Source of the DNA: Bacilli bacterium | GTDB lineage: Bacteria; Bacillota_I; Bacilli_A; RF39; UBA660 | NCBI GenBank assembly: GCA_017553685.1 | Contig: JAFZKH010000007.1 | Span: forward strand, 1 to 64,000 | Direction of reading: 5' to 3' | DNA: 64,000 nt | Shown here: positions 25,347 to 34,428 of the stretch, piece by piece | Layout: every line of letters begins with the position of its first letter | Numbering within the stretch: the stretch's first letter is position 1 | Program-made: the position numbers and the translations under genes | Notes under the pieces: generated by a model | The model's database searches: none | What the model was told of the DNA's origin: nothing | The model's input: the letters and a program-made list of their open reading frames with translations, nothing else

Positions 25347-26384
25347 ATGAATTCAAGAAAAATTAGGAGTATAAAAGAAAAAAGGGAAAAAATTATAGAA
25401 AGAAAGGAAGATATAGAGGAAGAACTTAGAAGAGCAGGATATGAATATTCTAACTTTTTTTCTAGTTATGGAAATAATAAGTTTAAATCATACAAACAAC
25501 TTCCAAGTATAGAAAAATTTAAAGCATATATAGAATATGGATTCCATCCTAATTCTAATAGTGATGATCCACTTCATCCATTAGATAATAATGCTTTTGA
25601 TCATGTTGAAGGCAAGGGATTTAGACATGTATATTCGTATAGTTACTTTGATTTAGTAGAATTATCAGTTTTATTAAAAATGATTTATCAATATCAAACT
25701 GGTAAGGAATATCATATGGTTGTTACTGGTAATATTACTGGTAAACCTTGTATGGTCATATCATATCCAAATTTATATTTTATAGTTGGTGAAAAGAAAA
25801 AACTTGAAAAATATGAAGAAAACCAAGGCGTTATGTATGAAGATGAAAATAAGTTTTCTTTTGAAAAACCAGAACAAGGTTTAATAGCTATAAGACAAAT
25901 AGCATTTGATCAAGAATTTTATAATGAGGATCATAAGATACTATATCCACATGTAACAATTCATAGTAGCGATATATTAACTACCGTTGATTATAATGAA
26001 TATAAATGTCATTGTATAGATGCAAAAGGCTATTTTGCAAGACATAATAATATATTTAAACCAAATTTAAAATTTTGTTTAGATGAAATTAAATCACATA
26101 GAGATTTATTTACATTTGGAATAGCTAAAGAAGACAACTTTATTTCAAATATTTTATATAGTATAATGCTTTATAAACGTAGAACTAATAAAATTGATTT
26201 AACTGATGAAGACTATCAAATCATTATAAAATCTTTATTTGGTCAAGATATTGGCTCTATTTCAGAAGAAGCATCGAATGCTCTTCCAAAGACTTTTAAA
26301 TATGTAGAATCTCCTGAAACAAGAGAAAAATATATAAGAGAATATAAGTATAATAAAAAACATAATGAAAAAATCAATTCTTAA
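25347..26384 (+). CDS. Hypothetical protein, 345 aa
   Basis: Not recognised. The first 35 residues are highly charged and probably coiled (KEKREKIIERKEDIEEEL). The middle holds a mixed alpha/beta region with HPLDNNAFDHVEGKGFRHV and VVTGNITGKPCMVISYPN, and a Cys-His pair (KCHC) near residue 215. No signal peptide or membrane segment. AGGAAAGG precedes the ATG. The stop codon is in the loop of its own terminator. It stands alone between the tRNA-Arg terminator and the repeat-protein cluster. Function cannot be stated. Confidence 0.7.
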   Translation: MNSRKIRSIKEKREKIIERKEDIEEELRRAGYEYSNFFSSYGNNKFKSYKQLPSIEKFKAYIEYGFHPNSNSDDPLHPLDNNAFDHVEGKGFRHVYSYSYFDLVELSVLLKMIYQYQTGKEYHMVVTGNITGKPCMVISYPNLYFIVGEKKKLEKYEENQGVMYEDENKFSFEKPEQGLIAIRQIAFDQEFYNEDHKILYPHVTIHSSDILTTVDYNEYKCHCIDAKGYFARHNNIFKPNLKFCLDEIKSHRDLFTFGIAKEDNFISNILYSIMLYKRRTNKIDLTDEDYQIIIKSLFGQDIGSISEEASNALPKTFKYVESPETREKYIREYKYNKKHNEKINS

Positions 26385-26400
26385 AAGAATTGATTTTTTT
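26369..26400 (+). terminator. Intrinsic terminator with stop codon in the loop
   Basis: AAAATCAATTCTT and AAGAATTGATTTT pair and run into T; the TAA at 26382-26384 is at the top of the stem-loop. Confidence 0.8.
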
Positions 26401-26410
26401 TATTTTTATA

Positions 26411-26419
26411 TGTTATAAT
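26411..26419 (+). promoter_or_regulatory. Extended -10 promoter for the repeat-protein pair
   Basis: TGTTATAAT is 42 bases before the ATG at 26461, so this leader is longer than most here. AAGGAGG ends 13 bases before the ATG, an unusually long spacing. Confidence 0.5.
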
Positions 26420-26460
26420 CTAAACTATGCTTTTTAGGGAAAGGAGGGAATATATCAACT

Positions 26461-27075
26461 ATGAAAATAATGAATATGGAAGTTATAAAACTATTATCTG
26501 AAATAGTAATAGATGGTCTAAAATTACCTAATTATTGTGTAAAACATAATTTAAGTTTTGATAGAATAGTAGAAGGCTATATTAGACAAAGAAAAATAAA
26601 AAGATTAGATTCTCGCTCTGATTTAGAATTAGTTCTAGCTTTAATAAAGAATCAGTTTTGTCAAAAAAAATATGTTAATCAATCAAAAATAATTATTCAC
26701 GGAATGAATGCAAGTAATTTTGCTTCCATGAATAATGTACCTCCTGTAGCTTTAAGAAGTTATATTTATAGAGGACATCAAGCACATCCTGAAAAGTCAG
26801 ATGATGTATTAGCAGATGAATTTGTTAATAAATATAAAAAGAATAATATGATATTCTTTTATTACGGTATTAATTTAAGAGATTTACCTATACTATATGG
26901 TATAATAGTAGATGAATCAAAAGTAAAAAAGATTTATTTAGCAGAATATAAAGAAAGAGATGATATTTCTTTTGAAGATGCCATTAATGAAATAATAGAT
27001 AGTATTATTGGTATTAAAAATAAAAATATGATTTTAAAAATGAAAGCATCTCAAGTAAATAAGGATGGTGAATAA
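26461..27075 (+). CDS. HTH-like repeat protein A, 204 aa
   Basis: Unknown family. Carries about three copies of the repeated unit also seen at 27077, 27533 and 40928. The clearest is near residue 20: KLPNYCVKHNLSFDRIVEGY, i.e. a short helix with YC, a turn, and a second helix. Weaker copies begin near residues 80 and 135 (GINLRDLPILYGIIVDESKV). Each is followed by an acidic/helical stretch like SDDVLADEFVNKYKK. The pattern looks like tandem helix-turn-helix units, but DNA binding is inference. Ends one base before the next gene's ATG, so the two are coupled. Confidence 0.65.
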   Translation: MKIMNMEVIKLLSEIVIDGLKLPNYCVKHNLSFDRIVEGYIRQRKIKRLDSRSDLELVLALIKNQFCQKKYVNQSKIIIHGMNASNFASMNNVPPVALRSYIYRGHQAHPEKSDDVLADEFVNKYKKNNMIFFYYGINLRDLPILYGIIVDESKVKKIYLAEYKERDDISFEDAINEIIDSIIGIKNKNMILKMKASQVNKDGE

Positions 27076-27076
27076 T

Positions 27077-27445
27077 ATGGATTTTGAACATTTTATATAT
27101 AAAAACCAATTGTTACCAGTTTATTGTGATTCTATAGGTGTACCACTTCTACAAGTTAAAAATATTTTTAGAAGACTAAGAAGACAATTACAACATGAAA
27201 ATAAAAGTAATGAAGAATTATTAACATACATAATGGATCATATTTTTGAATTTAAGGAGGGTATAAAATATTCTTTGTTTTACCATAATGAACCATTAAT
27301 TATATTTTGTCATAGGAATCCACAATTTACGTATGATCAATTAGTAGGAATTATTACTTATGGTAAAAAATTAGAACCATTAAAATCTACGGATGATATT
27401 CTTGATGAATATTTTGCTAAAAAGAATTATAGACATTTTAGATAA
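27077..27445 (+). CDS. HTH-like repeat protein B, 122 aa
   Basis: Two copies of the same unit: LLPVYCDSIGVPLLQVKNIF near residue 10 and EPLIIFCHRNPQFTYDQLVG near residue 70, each with the hydrophobic-Pro-Leu, aromatic-Cys and second-helix pattern. The start is placed at 27077 because GGTGA (27067-27071) is 5 bases before it; the ATG at 27065 is not supported by a site. It is coupled to protein A. A strong terminator follows. Function unknown. Confidence 0.65.
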   Translation: MDFEHFIYKNQLLPVYCDSIGVPLLQVKNIFRRLRRQLQHENKSNEELLTYIMDHIFEFKEGIKYSLFYHNEPLIIFCHRNPQFTYDQLVGIITYGKKLEPLKSTDDILDEYFAKKNYRHFR

Positions 27446-27454
27446 TAAAAAAAT

Positions 27455-27484
27455 AAAGAACTTAGTAATAAGTTCTTTTATTTT
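27455..27484 (+). terminator. Intrinsic terminator after repeat protein B
   Basis: AAAGAACTTA and TAAGTTCTTT pair around GTAA, followed by TATTTTTAT. Confidence 0.8.
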
Positions 27485-27495
27485 TATAAAACAAT

Positions 27496-27504
27496 TGTTA
27501 TAAT
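27496..27504 (+). promoter_or_regulatory. Extended -10 promoter for repeat protein C
   Basis: TGTTATAAT lies just after the preceding terminator, 29 bases before the ATG at 27533. Confidence 0.55.
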
Positions 27505-27532
27505 AGATTACATTGTTTATAGAGGAGATTAT

Positions 27533-28996
27533 ATGGGTAGAGCAAGTAAGTATTTTTTAGACAAAGAGAAAAAAATTCCATTAAGAAGATATTGTTTATA
27601 TAACGGATTAAATTATCCAAATGTAATATATACATTACGTCAAATTATTGATAATAAATTAGAAGAATATGAAAAAGTTAGTTTAGCAGTTAAAATAGAA
27701 GAAGAAAAAATGGAAGGACAACTTCCTCCTGCTATAGAAGACTATATTGTTAATACATGTAAAAATAATAATATAGATGAAACTATAGTACGTAAATATA
27801 TGGCTAGAAATAAAGGTAAAGAAATACCAATTAATCAGTTAGCTACAGAGGCAGTTAGATATGCTTTAGATCATAAATACTTTTCAGGTTGGATAGCAGT
27901 TGATGATATTTGTGAAGATATGGGTTATGATAAAGCAAAAGTAAATAAAAATATTGATAGAAAAATTGCTAAACATCCTGATTTATCTAAAAAGTATATA
28001 ATTGATCAATGTTTATCAGAATATGATATTTTATATGGAGATAGATTCATGATAGATGGTAAATGTGTAGAAGAAGCATGCAAAAGAGAGCATATTAATC
28101 CTATGTATCTTGTATCTCAATATAGAAGAAAATATAAAGATTTAAATAATGTAGACCCTAAAAAATTATATGAATTATTTAAGGCTATTGTTAGTAATAA
28201 AAAACCTAAATTTTTTGAACCTACATTAGATGATATGCCTTTATCATATATTTGTGAAATGCATAATTATAATAGAGAATTAATTGAAGCATTTATGTAT
28301 GAGGCTACTATTACTGAACCTTGTTTAACAGATGAAGAAAAGATTATAAGAGCTGTTAAAAAATATGAATATGTAATGGAGAATCATGTAATTTTAGAAG
28401 ATTTTGCATTTAAAGGTTTAAAAGAAACTGATAATATAAGTATGAAGGTATATTATACAAAGTTACTAAATCTTGATGATAAATGCGTAAAAAGTATAAA
28501 TGCAATAGGATTTGATTATTATCAAACTGTAGCACTTATTTGGTTTTTTGGTAATAAGGTATATGAAAAATCTAGAAAAAGATTTATATCTGATGATTTA
28601 CAACGTAGTATTTTTAGTACAATTACATGTTTAGATGCTGGTGTTAGATCTCATAGAGAACTTGATTTAAACTTAGCTTATCGTTTATATAAATGTGAAG
28701 TATTAAAAGATAATAATAGAATACTAGCATCTCAAATATCTTTCTATGATAAGATAATTGATAAAGTATCTGCTAAGTATGGTATTCCTGTAGGATATGA
28801 TACTAGTAGATGTGAACATAGAGTAAAGTGCTATGAATTATTAAAGGAAGCAATGGATAATTGTTTTTCTAGAAATAAAGATGTATTTATTACATATATT
28901 ACTAACTATGTAATTGAAGGATATGAAAACTATCTAAAGAGTTTTAAAAAATCTTTATCTAAAAAGAATAAGAATAAAAATAAAAAAGAGCAATAA
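27533..28996 (+). CDS. HTH-like repeat protein C, 487 aa
   Basis: Unknown family. Five clear units and probably a sixth, starting near residues 14, 68, 120, 176, 233 and 284, so spaced 51-57 residues. Examples are KIPLRRYCLYNGLNYPNVIY, VDDICEDMGYDKAKVNKNI and DMPLSYICEMHNYNRELIEA. Most are followed by an acidic link and an Ala-rich helix such as TDEEKIIRAVKKYEY. The last 170 residues are alpha-helical without clear units and end in a Lys/Asn tail. No signal peptide or membrane segment. GAGGAG gives the start. The stop codon is in the loop of a terminator shared with the convergent gene. Confidence 0.7.
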   Translation: MGRASKYFLDKEKKIPLRRYCLYNGLNYPNVIYTLRQIIDNKLEEYEKVSLAVKIEEEKMEGQLPPAIEDYIVNTCKNNNIDETIVRKYMARNKGKEIPINQLATEAVRYALDHKYFSGWIAVDDICEDMGYDKAKVNKNIDRKIAKHPDLSKKYIIDQCLSEYDILYGDRFMIDGKCVEEACKREHINPMYLVSQYRRKYKDLNNVDPKKLYELFKAIVSNKKPKFFEPTLDDMPLSYICEMHNYNRELIEAFMYEATITEPCLTDEEKIIRAVKKYEYVMENHVILEDFAFKGLKETDNISMKVYYTKLLNLDDKCVKSINAIGFDYYQTVALIWFFGNKVYEKSRKRFISDDLQRSIFSTITCLDAGVRSHRELDLNLAYRLYKCEVLKDNNRILASQISFYDKIIDKVSAKYGIPVGYDTSRCEHRVKCYELLKEAMDNCFSRNKDVFITYITNYVIEGYENYLKSFKKSLSKKNKNKNKKEQ

Positions 28997-29009
28997 GCTC
29001 TTTTTATTT
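28983..29009. terminator. Bidirectional terminator between convergent genes
   Basis: AAAAAGAGC and GCTCTTTTT pair around AATAA, which contains the stop codon of repeat protein C; the minus-strand gene ends inside the other arm. Confidence 0.8.
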
Positions 29010-29681
29010 TTTCTTTTTAATTGAATCAATATTTGCTTTAGTATATGACATGTCTCCAGTAGTTACTCTAATAAAATTATATGCAGAATAATCATCATCT
29101 TCGCTAAAGAAGATATCTTCTAGCATTCTTCTAGATGCTTCACTATCTTTAGCATTTGCTAAAACATAAGCACCAGCACTTATATGGCCATCTCTAAATC
29201 TTTCTCTTGTAAATGGTTCATATTCATTACGTACATCATTAATAGTAAATAAACATCCTCTATCAATTAAACCTTTAACAAAATCATCTTGAGATATGTC
29301 TTTATTTTCTGCCATAAATTTAAGACCACTAATTACATTTTCTTTAATTACTTTTTTACCATCAGGTGATTCTGCTCTTACTTTTTTATATTCTTCAATT
29401 CTTCTTAAATCATCTTCTGGTATATAATCTCTTCTATTACTAATATAATCTTCTAGTTTTTCTTTATTTTCTTTTCCTGTAGCAAAATCTTCATAAGGCA
29501 TAGAACCACATAGATACCAAGCAGCTTGATGTGTAATACCAGGATATAATATTTTTCCTCCATATCTAAAACATCTTTTTATGCCTTTTTCTTTATATGT
29601 ATCAAGAAGGCCTAAATAATAATCTAAATCTTTTATATTTTCATCTACAGTTATTATTTCATAATCATCAAAGTATCCCAT
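29004..29681 (-). CDS. Hypothetical protein, 225 aa
   Basis: Not recognised. Soluble, acidic, mainly helical after the first 60 residues. Short motifs are RCFRYGGKILYPGITHQAAW near residue 36 and a long charged helix (RRIEEYKKVRAE). The start is the ATG at 29681, with GGAGGT five bases upstream; the longer frame begins at a GTG three bases earlier. Single-gene unit convergent with repeat protein C. It resembles no family I can name. Confidence 0.65.
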   Translation of the reverse strand: MGYFDDYEIITVDENIKDLDYYLGLLDTYKEKGIKRCFRYGGKILYPGITHQAAWYLCGSMPYEDFATGKENKEKLEDYISNRRDYIPEDDLRRIEEYKKVRAESPDGKKVIKENVISGLKFMAENKDISQDDFVKGLIDRGCLFTINDVRNEYEPFTRERFRDGHISAGAYVLANAKDSEASRRMLEDIFFSEDDDYSAYNFIRVTTGDMSYTKANIDSIKKKK

Positions 29682-29771
29682 CACATACCTCCATATTATA
29701 TTTATATTATATCACTTTAAATATTGTAAAACAAATACTAATTATAGTATTATTATTATAGAGGTGTTAAT

Positions 29772-30164
29772 ATGAACGAAGTAAGAGATTATTTAAAAAA
29801 TAGTGGTATGTTTTTTATAGCTACTATTGATGAAGATAAACCAAGAGTAAGACCTTTTGGCGTAGCAGAAATATATGATAATAGATTATATATTCAAACT
29901 GGTAAAAGAAAAGATGTATTTAAACAAATAATGAATAATTCTAATGTAGAAATATGTGCATTTAATAATGGTACTTGGATTAGAATAGAGGGTAATCTAA
30001 TACTTGATGATAGAGTAGAAGTAAAGAAATATTTATTAGATCAAAACCCAGAATTAAGAAATATGTATAATGAAAATGATGATAATACTGCTGCTTTATA
30101 TTTTGAAAAAGGTAGGGCAACAATCTACTCATTTACAAGTGAACCAAAAGTAATAGAATTCTAA
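29772..30164 (+). CDS. Pyridoxamine 5'-phosphate oxidase-like flavin-binding protein
   Basis: A small split-barrel protein of the PNPOx-like family (130 aa). The N-terminal helix is followed by GMFFIATIDEDKPRVRPFGV, the typical strand pair with the RVRPF substrate or flavin contact, then LYIQTGKRKDVFKQI, which matches the FMN phosphate-binding part, and WIRIEGNL. Members of this group bind FMN or F420 and often act as reductases of unknown substrate. GAGGTG precedes the ATG. It stands alone. Confidence 0.8.
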   Translation: MNEVRDYLKNSGMFFIATIDEDKPRVRPFGVAEIYDNRLYIQTGKRKDVFKQIMNNSNVEICAFNNGTWIRIEGNLILDDRVEVKKYLLDQNPELRNMYNENDDNTAALYFEKGRATIYSFTSEPKVIEF

Positions 30165-30187
30165 CTTTTAAAAAGTAGGCTATTTTT

Positions 30188-30216
30188 TTGCATTTTTTAA
30201 GAAAAGATGCTATTAT
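30188..30216 (+). promoter_or_regulatory. Promoter for the acyl-CoA synthetase-like gene
   Basis: TTGCAT, 17 bases, TATTAT with TGC before it. AAAGGGG is the ribosome binding site. Confidence 0.6.
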
Positions 30217-30245
30217 ATTAAGCAAATTTTGAAAGGGGATTTATT

Positions 30246-32114
30246 ATGACTCAAACACAAATTGAAGCACAAGCAAGTAGATTAGCTAAAGCTAAAAAAG
30301 AATTAGACAGATTATTATTAACTGTTACTCCTGAAGAGCAAGCTAGAATTATGGCTTGTATTGATGCTGGTATTCCAACTGGTTATGCAACAGTCGATAG
30401 ACCATGGGATGAATTCTATAAGAATATTATTCCAAAGGATACATTCCTTAATACTACTCCTTATACAGGATTAGTTAAGAATAATAAAGATTATCCAAAT
30501 GAAACTGCTTTAAGATATTTTGGTGGTAAAGTAACATTTGGTGGTCTATTAAAGAATATTGAAAATGTTTCAAAATCATTAGAGGAATATCATGTTAAAG
30601 AAGGAGACTATATTACAGTATGTTCTACTACAACTCCAGAAATAGTATCTTTATTCTATGCTGCAACGAAAATAGGTGCTGCAGCAAACCTTATGTCTCC
30701 ATTTTATGAACCAGATGAATTAATGGGCAGAGTAAATGATTGTGAAAGTAATCTTATACTTATGGTTGATAAATTTATGCCAAAGTTTAAAGATACGCTT
30801 AATAGAGAAAAAGATAAAAATATTATAGTATTACCAATGATGAACTCATCACCATTAAAATATATTAGTAAACAATATAAAGTAGATGGTAGAACTAATG
30901 AAACATCTTGGAATACATTTATGAAAGATGGTTCAAAAAGAGAACTAGCAAAAACTGTAGATTATGATGGTAAAAGACCAGTAGTTATGGTATATTCAAG
31001 TGGTACTACTGGAGCATCTAAAGGTATCGTTCTAACAGTTGATAGTTTCCAAAAATTAATTAATGCTTATGGTAATTCAGGATTTGATACATCAAGAGGT
31101 CAAAAGGTATATCAAAATATTCCACCATGGCACTCAACAGGTATAAGTTTAGGTATTAACTTTCCATTATCATTTGGTGTTGAGGTTGATATGGATCCTA
31201 GATTTGATACTAAAGTTTTTGTTGATAATGTATGTAAATTTAAACCTGAATATATCTTAACTAATACATCAATGTATCAAGGGTTTACAGAACCAAAAAA
31301 TCAAAAGAAATTAAAACGTACTGATGTTTCCAAGTTCTTAAAATATCCAGTAGAGGGTGGAGAACCATTAACAGAAACAGATATTAGAAATATCGAAGCT
31401 ATAATAAAAACGAGATTATTAAATGGTTATGGACAATGTGAATGTGGTGCTACAGTTACTACAGATATAACATCTCATAAATTTGATAATAAGGCATCTG
31501 GTATTCCACTTCCTGATATTACTACAATTGGTATCTTTGATGATAATTTTCATGAATTAAAATATGGTCAACGTGGTAATATTATGGTTAAAACAGATAT
31601 TGGTATGCTTGGATATCATAAAAGACCTGAAGCTAATGAAAAATTCTTCTATGTTGATTCTAATGGAGAAAAATGGAGTCAAACTGGTGATATAGGTTAT
31701 ATTAATCCTGATGGTAGTTTAGTTGTTCTTGGTAGAAAAGGGGACTATTCTATTATCAATGGTGAATTTATTTATAACTTTGATATTGAGGTAGCTGTTT
31801 TACAATCTAAATATGTTAAATTATGTGAGATACAAACACATCCACAAAATGATAATAAATTAGTATGTCACATAGTTTGGAATAACTTTGTATTAGATAT
31901 GTTAAAAAGAGATCCAAGTATATTAAATGGATTACTTACAGATATCCAATCTAAAGTTAATGAAGCTCTTGGACCAAACGCTATTCCTTATAACTTCTGT
32001 ATAAGAGATAGTTTCCCAAGTGCACATTCTGGTAAGAGAGACTGGAAAAAAATTAAAGCAAATGTTAATGATTTAAAAACAGTTAACGAACCAAAAACAA
32101 AAAAATTAGTTTAG
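30246..32114 (+). CDS. AMP-forming acyl-CoA synthetase-like adenylating enzyme
   Basis: ANL-superfamily adenylating enzyme of 622 aa. The phosphate loop YSSGTTGASKGIV is near residues 246-258, NGYGQCECG is the core motif in the middle, TGDIGYINPDG is the ribose-binding aspartate region and GRKGDY the hinge. A Lys near the C-terminus (GKRDWKKIK) matches the catalytic lysine region. Members activate a carboxylic acid as acyl-AMP and transfer it to CoA or a carrier; the acid here cannot be told. It lies 47 bases before the histidine kinase gene, which has its own promoter. No acyl-carrier or thioesterase gene is next to it. Confidence 0.85.
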   Translation: MTQTQIEAQASRLAKAKKELDRLLLTVTPEEQARIMACIDAGIPTGYATVDRPWDEFYKNIIPKDTFLNTTPYTGLVKNNKDYPNETALRYFGGKVTFGGLLKNIENVSKSLEEYHVKEGDYITVCSTTTPEIVSLFYAATKIGAAANLMSPFYEPDELMGRVNDCESNLILMVDKFMPKFKDTLNREKDKNIIVLPMMNSSPLKYISKQYKVDGRTNETSWNTFMKDGSKRELAKTVDYDGKRPVVMVYSSGTTGASKGIVLTVDSFQKLINAYGNSGFDTSRGQKVYQNIPPWHSTGISLGINFPLSFGVEVDMDPRFDTKVFVDNVCKFKPEYILTNTSMYQGFTEPKNQKKLKRTDVSKFLKYPVEGGEPLTETDIRNIEAIIKTRLLNGYGQCECGATVTTDITSHKFDNKASGIPLPDITTIGIFDDNFHELKYGQRGNIMVKTDIGMLGYHKRPEANEKFFYVDSNGEKWSQTGDIGYINPDGSLVVLGRKGDYSIINGEFIYNFDIEVAVLQSKYVKLCEIQTHPQNDNKLVCHIVWNNFVLDMLKRDPSILNGLLTDIQSKVNEALGPNAIPYNFCIRDSFPSAHSGKRDWKKIKANVNDLKTVNEPKTKKLV

Positions 32115-32135
32115 TATTTAAAAAACTAAATAATA

Positions 32136-32144
32136 TGTTATAAT
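32136..32144 (+). promoter_or_regulatory. Extended -10 promoter for the hybrid kinase
   Basis: TGTTATAAT is 17 bases before the ATG, with AGGTGAT between. Confidence 0.6.
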
Positions 32145-32161
32145 TAATAATAGGTGATAGT

Positions 32162-33982
32162 ATGAACTTTTCCTTATTGTTTTTAACATATATATTTAGT
32201 TTTTTTTATATTCTATTTATTTCAATAATTTACTTTTCAAAACAAAGAATGAATAATATAGAAAATGAAATCTATAAAAAATTATTAACTACAAATTTAG
32301 TAGGGGTTATTGTACAAATTATATGTGAAATAACAATGATCTTAGATATTAAAAAGTTTAATATAATTTCAACAAAACTATTATTAATATATTTTATTGG
32401 TTGGTTAATATTGTTCTTTTCATATGTTTTAGAAATATCTAATTTAAGAAGTAAAACTACAAAAATCATTAATTATATTGCGTTTGGTATATCAGTTGTT
32501 CTTGTTATAATTTTACCTTATGAAGCATTCATTGATACAGAAGCAAGAATATATTATACATATGGTTTAGATACTAAATATACATATTTTGTGTCAATAG
32601 TATTTACTTTATTAATAACTGCTGTAACTATAATTAGACATAAAATTATTTCAAATACAAAAGCAATTCCAATTTATATCTTATTAGCAGCTTTTGTTGT
32701 TTCTGGCTTAGTTCAATTTTATAGACCAGAGATTACAATCATGGTTCAATTTGAAACATTACTATGTTTAATCATGTACTTTACAATTGAGAATCCTGAT
32801 ATTAAAGTAGTTCATCAATTAAACATTGCTAAATTACAAGCAGAAAAAGCAAATAGAGCTAAAACAGATTTCTTAAGTTCTATGTCACATGAAATCAGAA
32901 CACCATTAAATGCAATTGTAGGTCTTTCTGAAGATAACTTATCTTATGCTGAACAATGTCCTCCAGAAGTTATTGAAAACTCAAATGATATAGTTAGTGC
33001 TTCTCAAACACTTCTTGAAATTGTTGGTAATATCCTAGATATTAATAAGATAGAAGCAAATAAAATGGAATTAGTTAATGCTCCATATAACTTTAGACAA
33101 GAGATTACTAATATGTGCAAAGTAACAGAAACTCGTATTGGTGAAAAACCTATTAAATTTAATTTATATATAGCTCCTGATATTCCATATGAATTATATG
33201 GTGATAAAGGGAAAGTAAAAGAGATTATTAATAATTTACTTAGTAATGCTATTAAATATACTGATAAAGGTGAAGTAAACCTTAGCTTTAAATGTATTAA
33301 TGATTTAACTAAGAATGATTGTACTTTAATAGTTATTTGTAGGGATACAGGTAAAGGTATTAAAGCAGAACAAGTTAATAGATTATTTAATAAGTTTGAT
33401 AGATTAGATGCTGAAAAGAATACTACTACTGAAGGGACTGGACTTGGTCTTGCAATAACTAAGAGATTAGTTGGTATGATGGGTGGAAGAATCAATGTTC
33501 AATCTCAATATGGTAAAGGATCTATGTTTATGGTACATATTCATCAAACTATATCTAAGATGGAAGCTCCAGCAGAACCTGCATTTACAGAGGTTACTTC
33601 TAAAGATATAGACTTTGGTCATAAGAGACTTCTAGTAGTAGATGATAATAAACTTAATATTAAAGTTGCTAGAAAAGCTTTATCTAGTTTCAATTTTGAA
33701 ATTGATGAGTGTTATGATGGCGAAGAATGTCTTAATAAGATTAAATCTGGTAATAAATATGATTTAATACTTATGGATATTATGATGCCTAATATGAATG
33801 GTGAAGTATGTTTTTCTAAATTAAGAGAGTTACCTGATTTTAATACTCCTGTAATAGCTTTAACAGCAGATGCAGTAGCAGGTTCTCAAGAAAAATATAT
33901 AAATGATGGATTTAATGATTATATAGCTAAGCCATTTAATAAAGATCAAATTAAAGAAAAACTTGTAAAAATATTTAATTAG
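32162..33982 (+). CDS. Hybrid sensor histidine kinase with receiver domain
   Basis: Seven hydrophobic segments cover residues 1-215, forming a membrane sensor. A HisKA domain follows with phospho-acceptor His243 in SSMSHEIRTP, then the ATPase domain: N-box NNLLSNAIKYT, G1 CRDTGKGI, and GTGLGLAITK. A C-terminal receiver (about 490-606) has VVDDN acidic residues, Asp539 in LMDIMMPNMNG, and KPF at the end. There is no output domain, so a separate phosphotransfer partner or regulator is expected; none is in the window. The signal is unknown. Placement after an acyl-CoA synthetase-like gene may hint at lipid or acid sensing, which is inference. Confidence 0.92.
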   Translation: MNFSLLFLTYIFSFFYILFISIIYFSKQRMNNIENEIYKKLLTTNLVGVIVQIICEITMILDIKKFNIISTKLLLIYFIGWLILFFSYVLEISNLRSKTTKIINYIAFGISVVLVIILPYEAFIDTEARIYYTYGLDTKYTYFVSIVFTLLITAVTIIRHKIISNTKAIPIYILLAAFVVSGLVQFYRPEITIMVQFETLLCLIMYFTIENPDIKVVHQLNIAKLQAEKANRAKTDFLSSMSHEIRTPLNAIVGLSEDNLSYAEQCPPEVIENSNDIVSASQTLLEIVGNILDINKIEANKMELVNAPYNFRQEITNMCKVTETRIGEKPIKFNLYIAPDIPYELYGDKGKVKEIINNLLSNAIKYTDKGEVNLSFKCINDLTKNDCTLIVICRDTGKGIKAEQVNRLFNKFDRLDAEKNTTTEGTGLGLAITKRLVGMMGGRINVQSQYGKGSMFMVHIHQTISKMEAPAEPAFTEVTSKDIDFGHKRLLVVDDNKLNIKVARKALSSFNFEIDECYDGEECLNKIKSGNKYDLILMDIMMPNMNGEVCFSKLRELPDFNTPVIALTADAVAGSQEKYINDGFNDYIAKPFNKDQIKEKLVKIFN

Positions 33983-33984
33983 TA

Positions 33985-33993
33985 TGTTATAAT
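33985..33993 (+). promoter_or_regulatory. Extended -10 promoter for the chagasin-like gene
   Basis: TGTTATAAT begins three bases after the hybrid kinase stop codon and is followed by GAGGAGGTAG. Confidence 0.5.
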
Positions 33994-34014
33994 CAAGGTA
34001 GAGGAGGTAGTAAT

Positions 34015-34404
34015 ATGAAAAGAAGAACTAAAATTATTATTATTGCTTTAGTAGTAATTGTTATTGCTATTGCTGTATGTGGTATTATTCTTAAGTATTT
34101 TGGTGGTAAAAATCATAAAAATAATATTATATTATCTACAACAGCTGGTATTCCATATGAATGGAACTGTACTATTAACGATAAAGATATTGCTACCATC
34201 GAACATGTCTATAGTAAGAATATGCAACCAAAGGTAGATGGTGGTGAAGTACAAATACGTTACTTAATTAAAGGTTTAAAAACAGGTAATACAAGATGTA
34301 TTTGTAGTTATAATAAAACAGTAGAACCAACAGAAACTATTGATACACAAGTATATGAAATAATTGTAGATAAAAAGTTAAATGTTGAAATAATTAACTA
34401 TTAA
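34015..34404 (+). CDS. Membrane-anchored chagasin-like (I42) protease inhibitor
   Basis: One N-terminal membrane segment (about residues 5-27) and a small outer beta-domain. The features of the chagasin/I42 fold are STTAGIPYEW for the NPTTGYxW loop and GGEVQIRYLIKG for the GG-containing loop before a strand. The third loop (usually RPW) reads RCICSYNKT and is not conserved, so binding may differ. 129 aa, normal with the anchor. Known family members inhibit papain-type cysteine peptidases. No papain-type peptidase is in the window; a clostripain-type one is at 44689. Assignment is by fold motifs only. Confidence 0.6.
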   Translation: MKRRTKIIIIALVVIVIAIAVCGIILKYFGGKNHKNNIILSTTAGIPYEWNCTINDKDIATIEHVYSKNMQPKVDGGEVQIRYLIKGLKTGNTRCICSYNKTVEPTETIDTQVYEIIVDKKLNVEIINY

Positions 34405-34428
34405 AAAGTGTCATTAGACACTTTTTTT
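34404..34428 (+). terminator. Terminator fused to the next promoter
   Basis: AAAAGTGTC and GACACTTTT pair around ATTA, then seven T. The last T is also the T of the TGT of the next extended -10. Confidence 0.85.
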
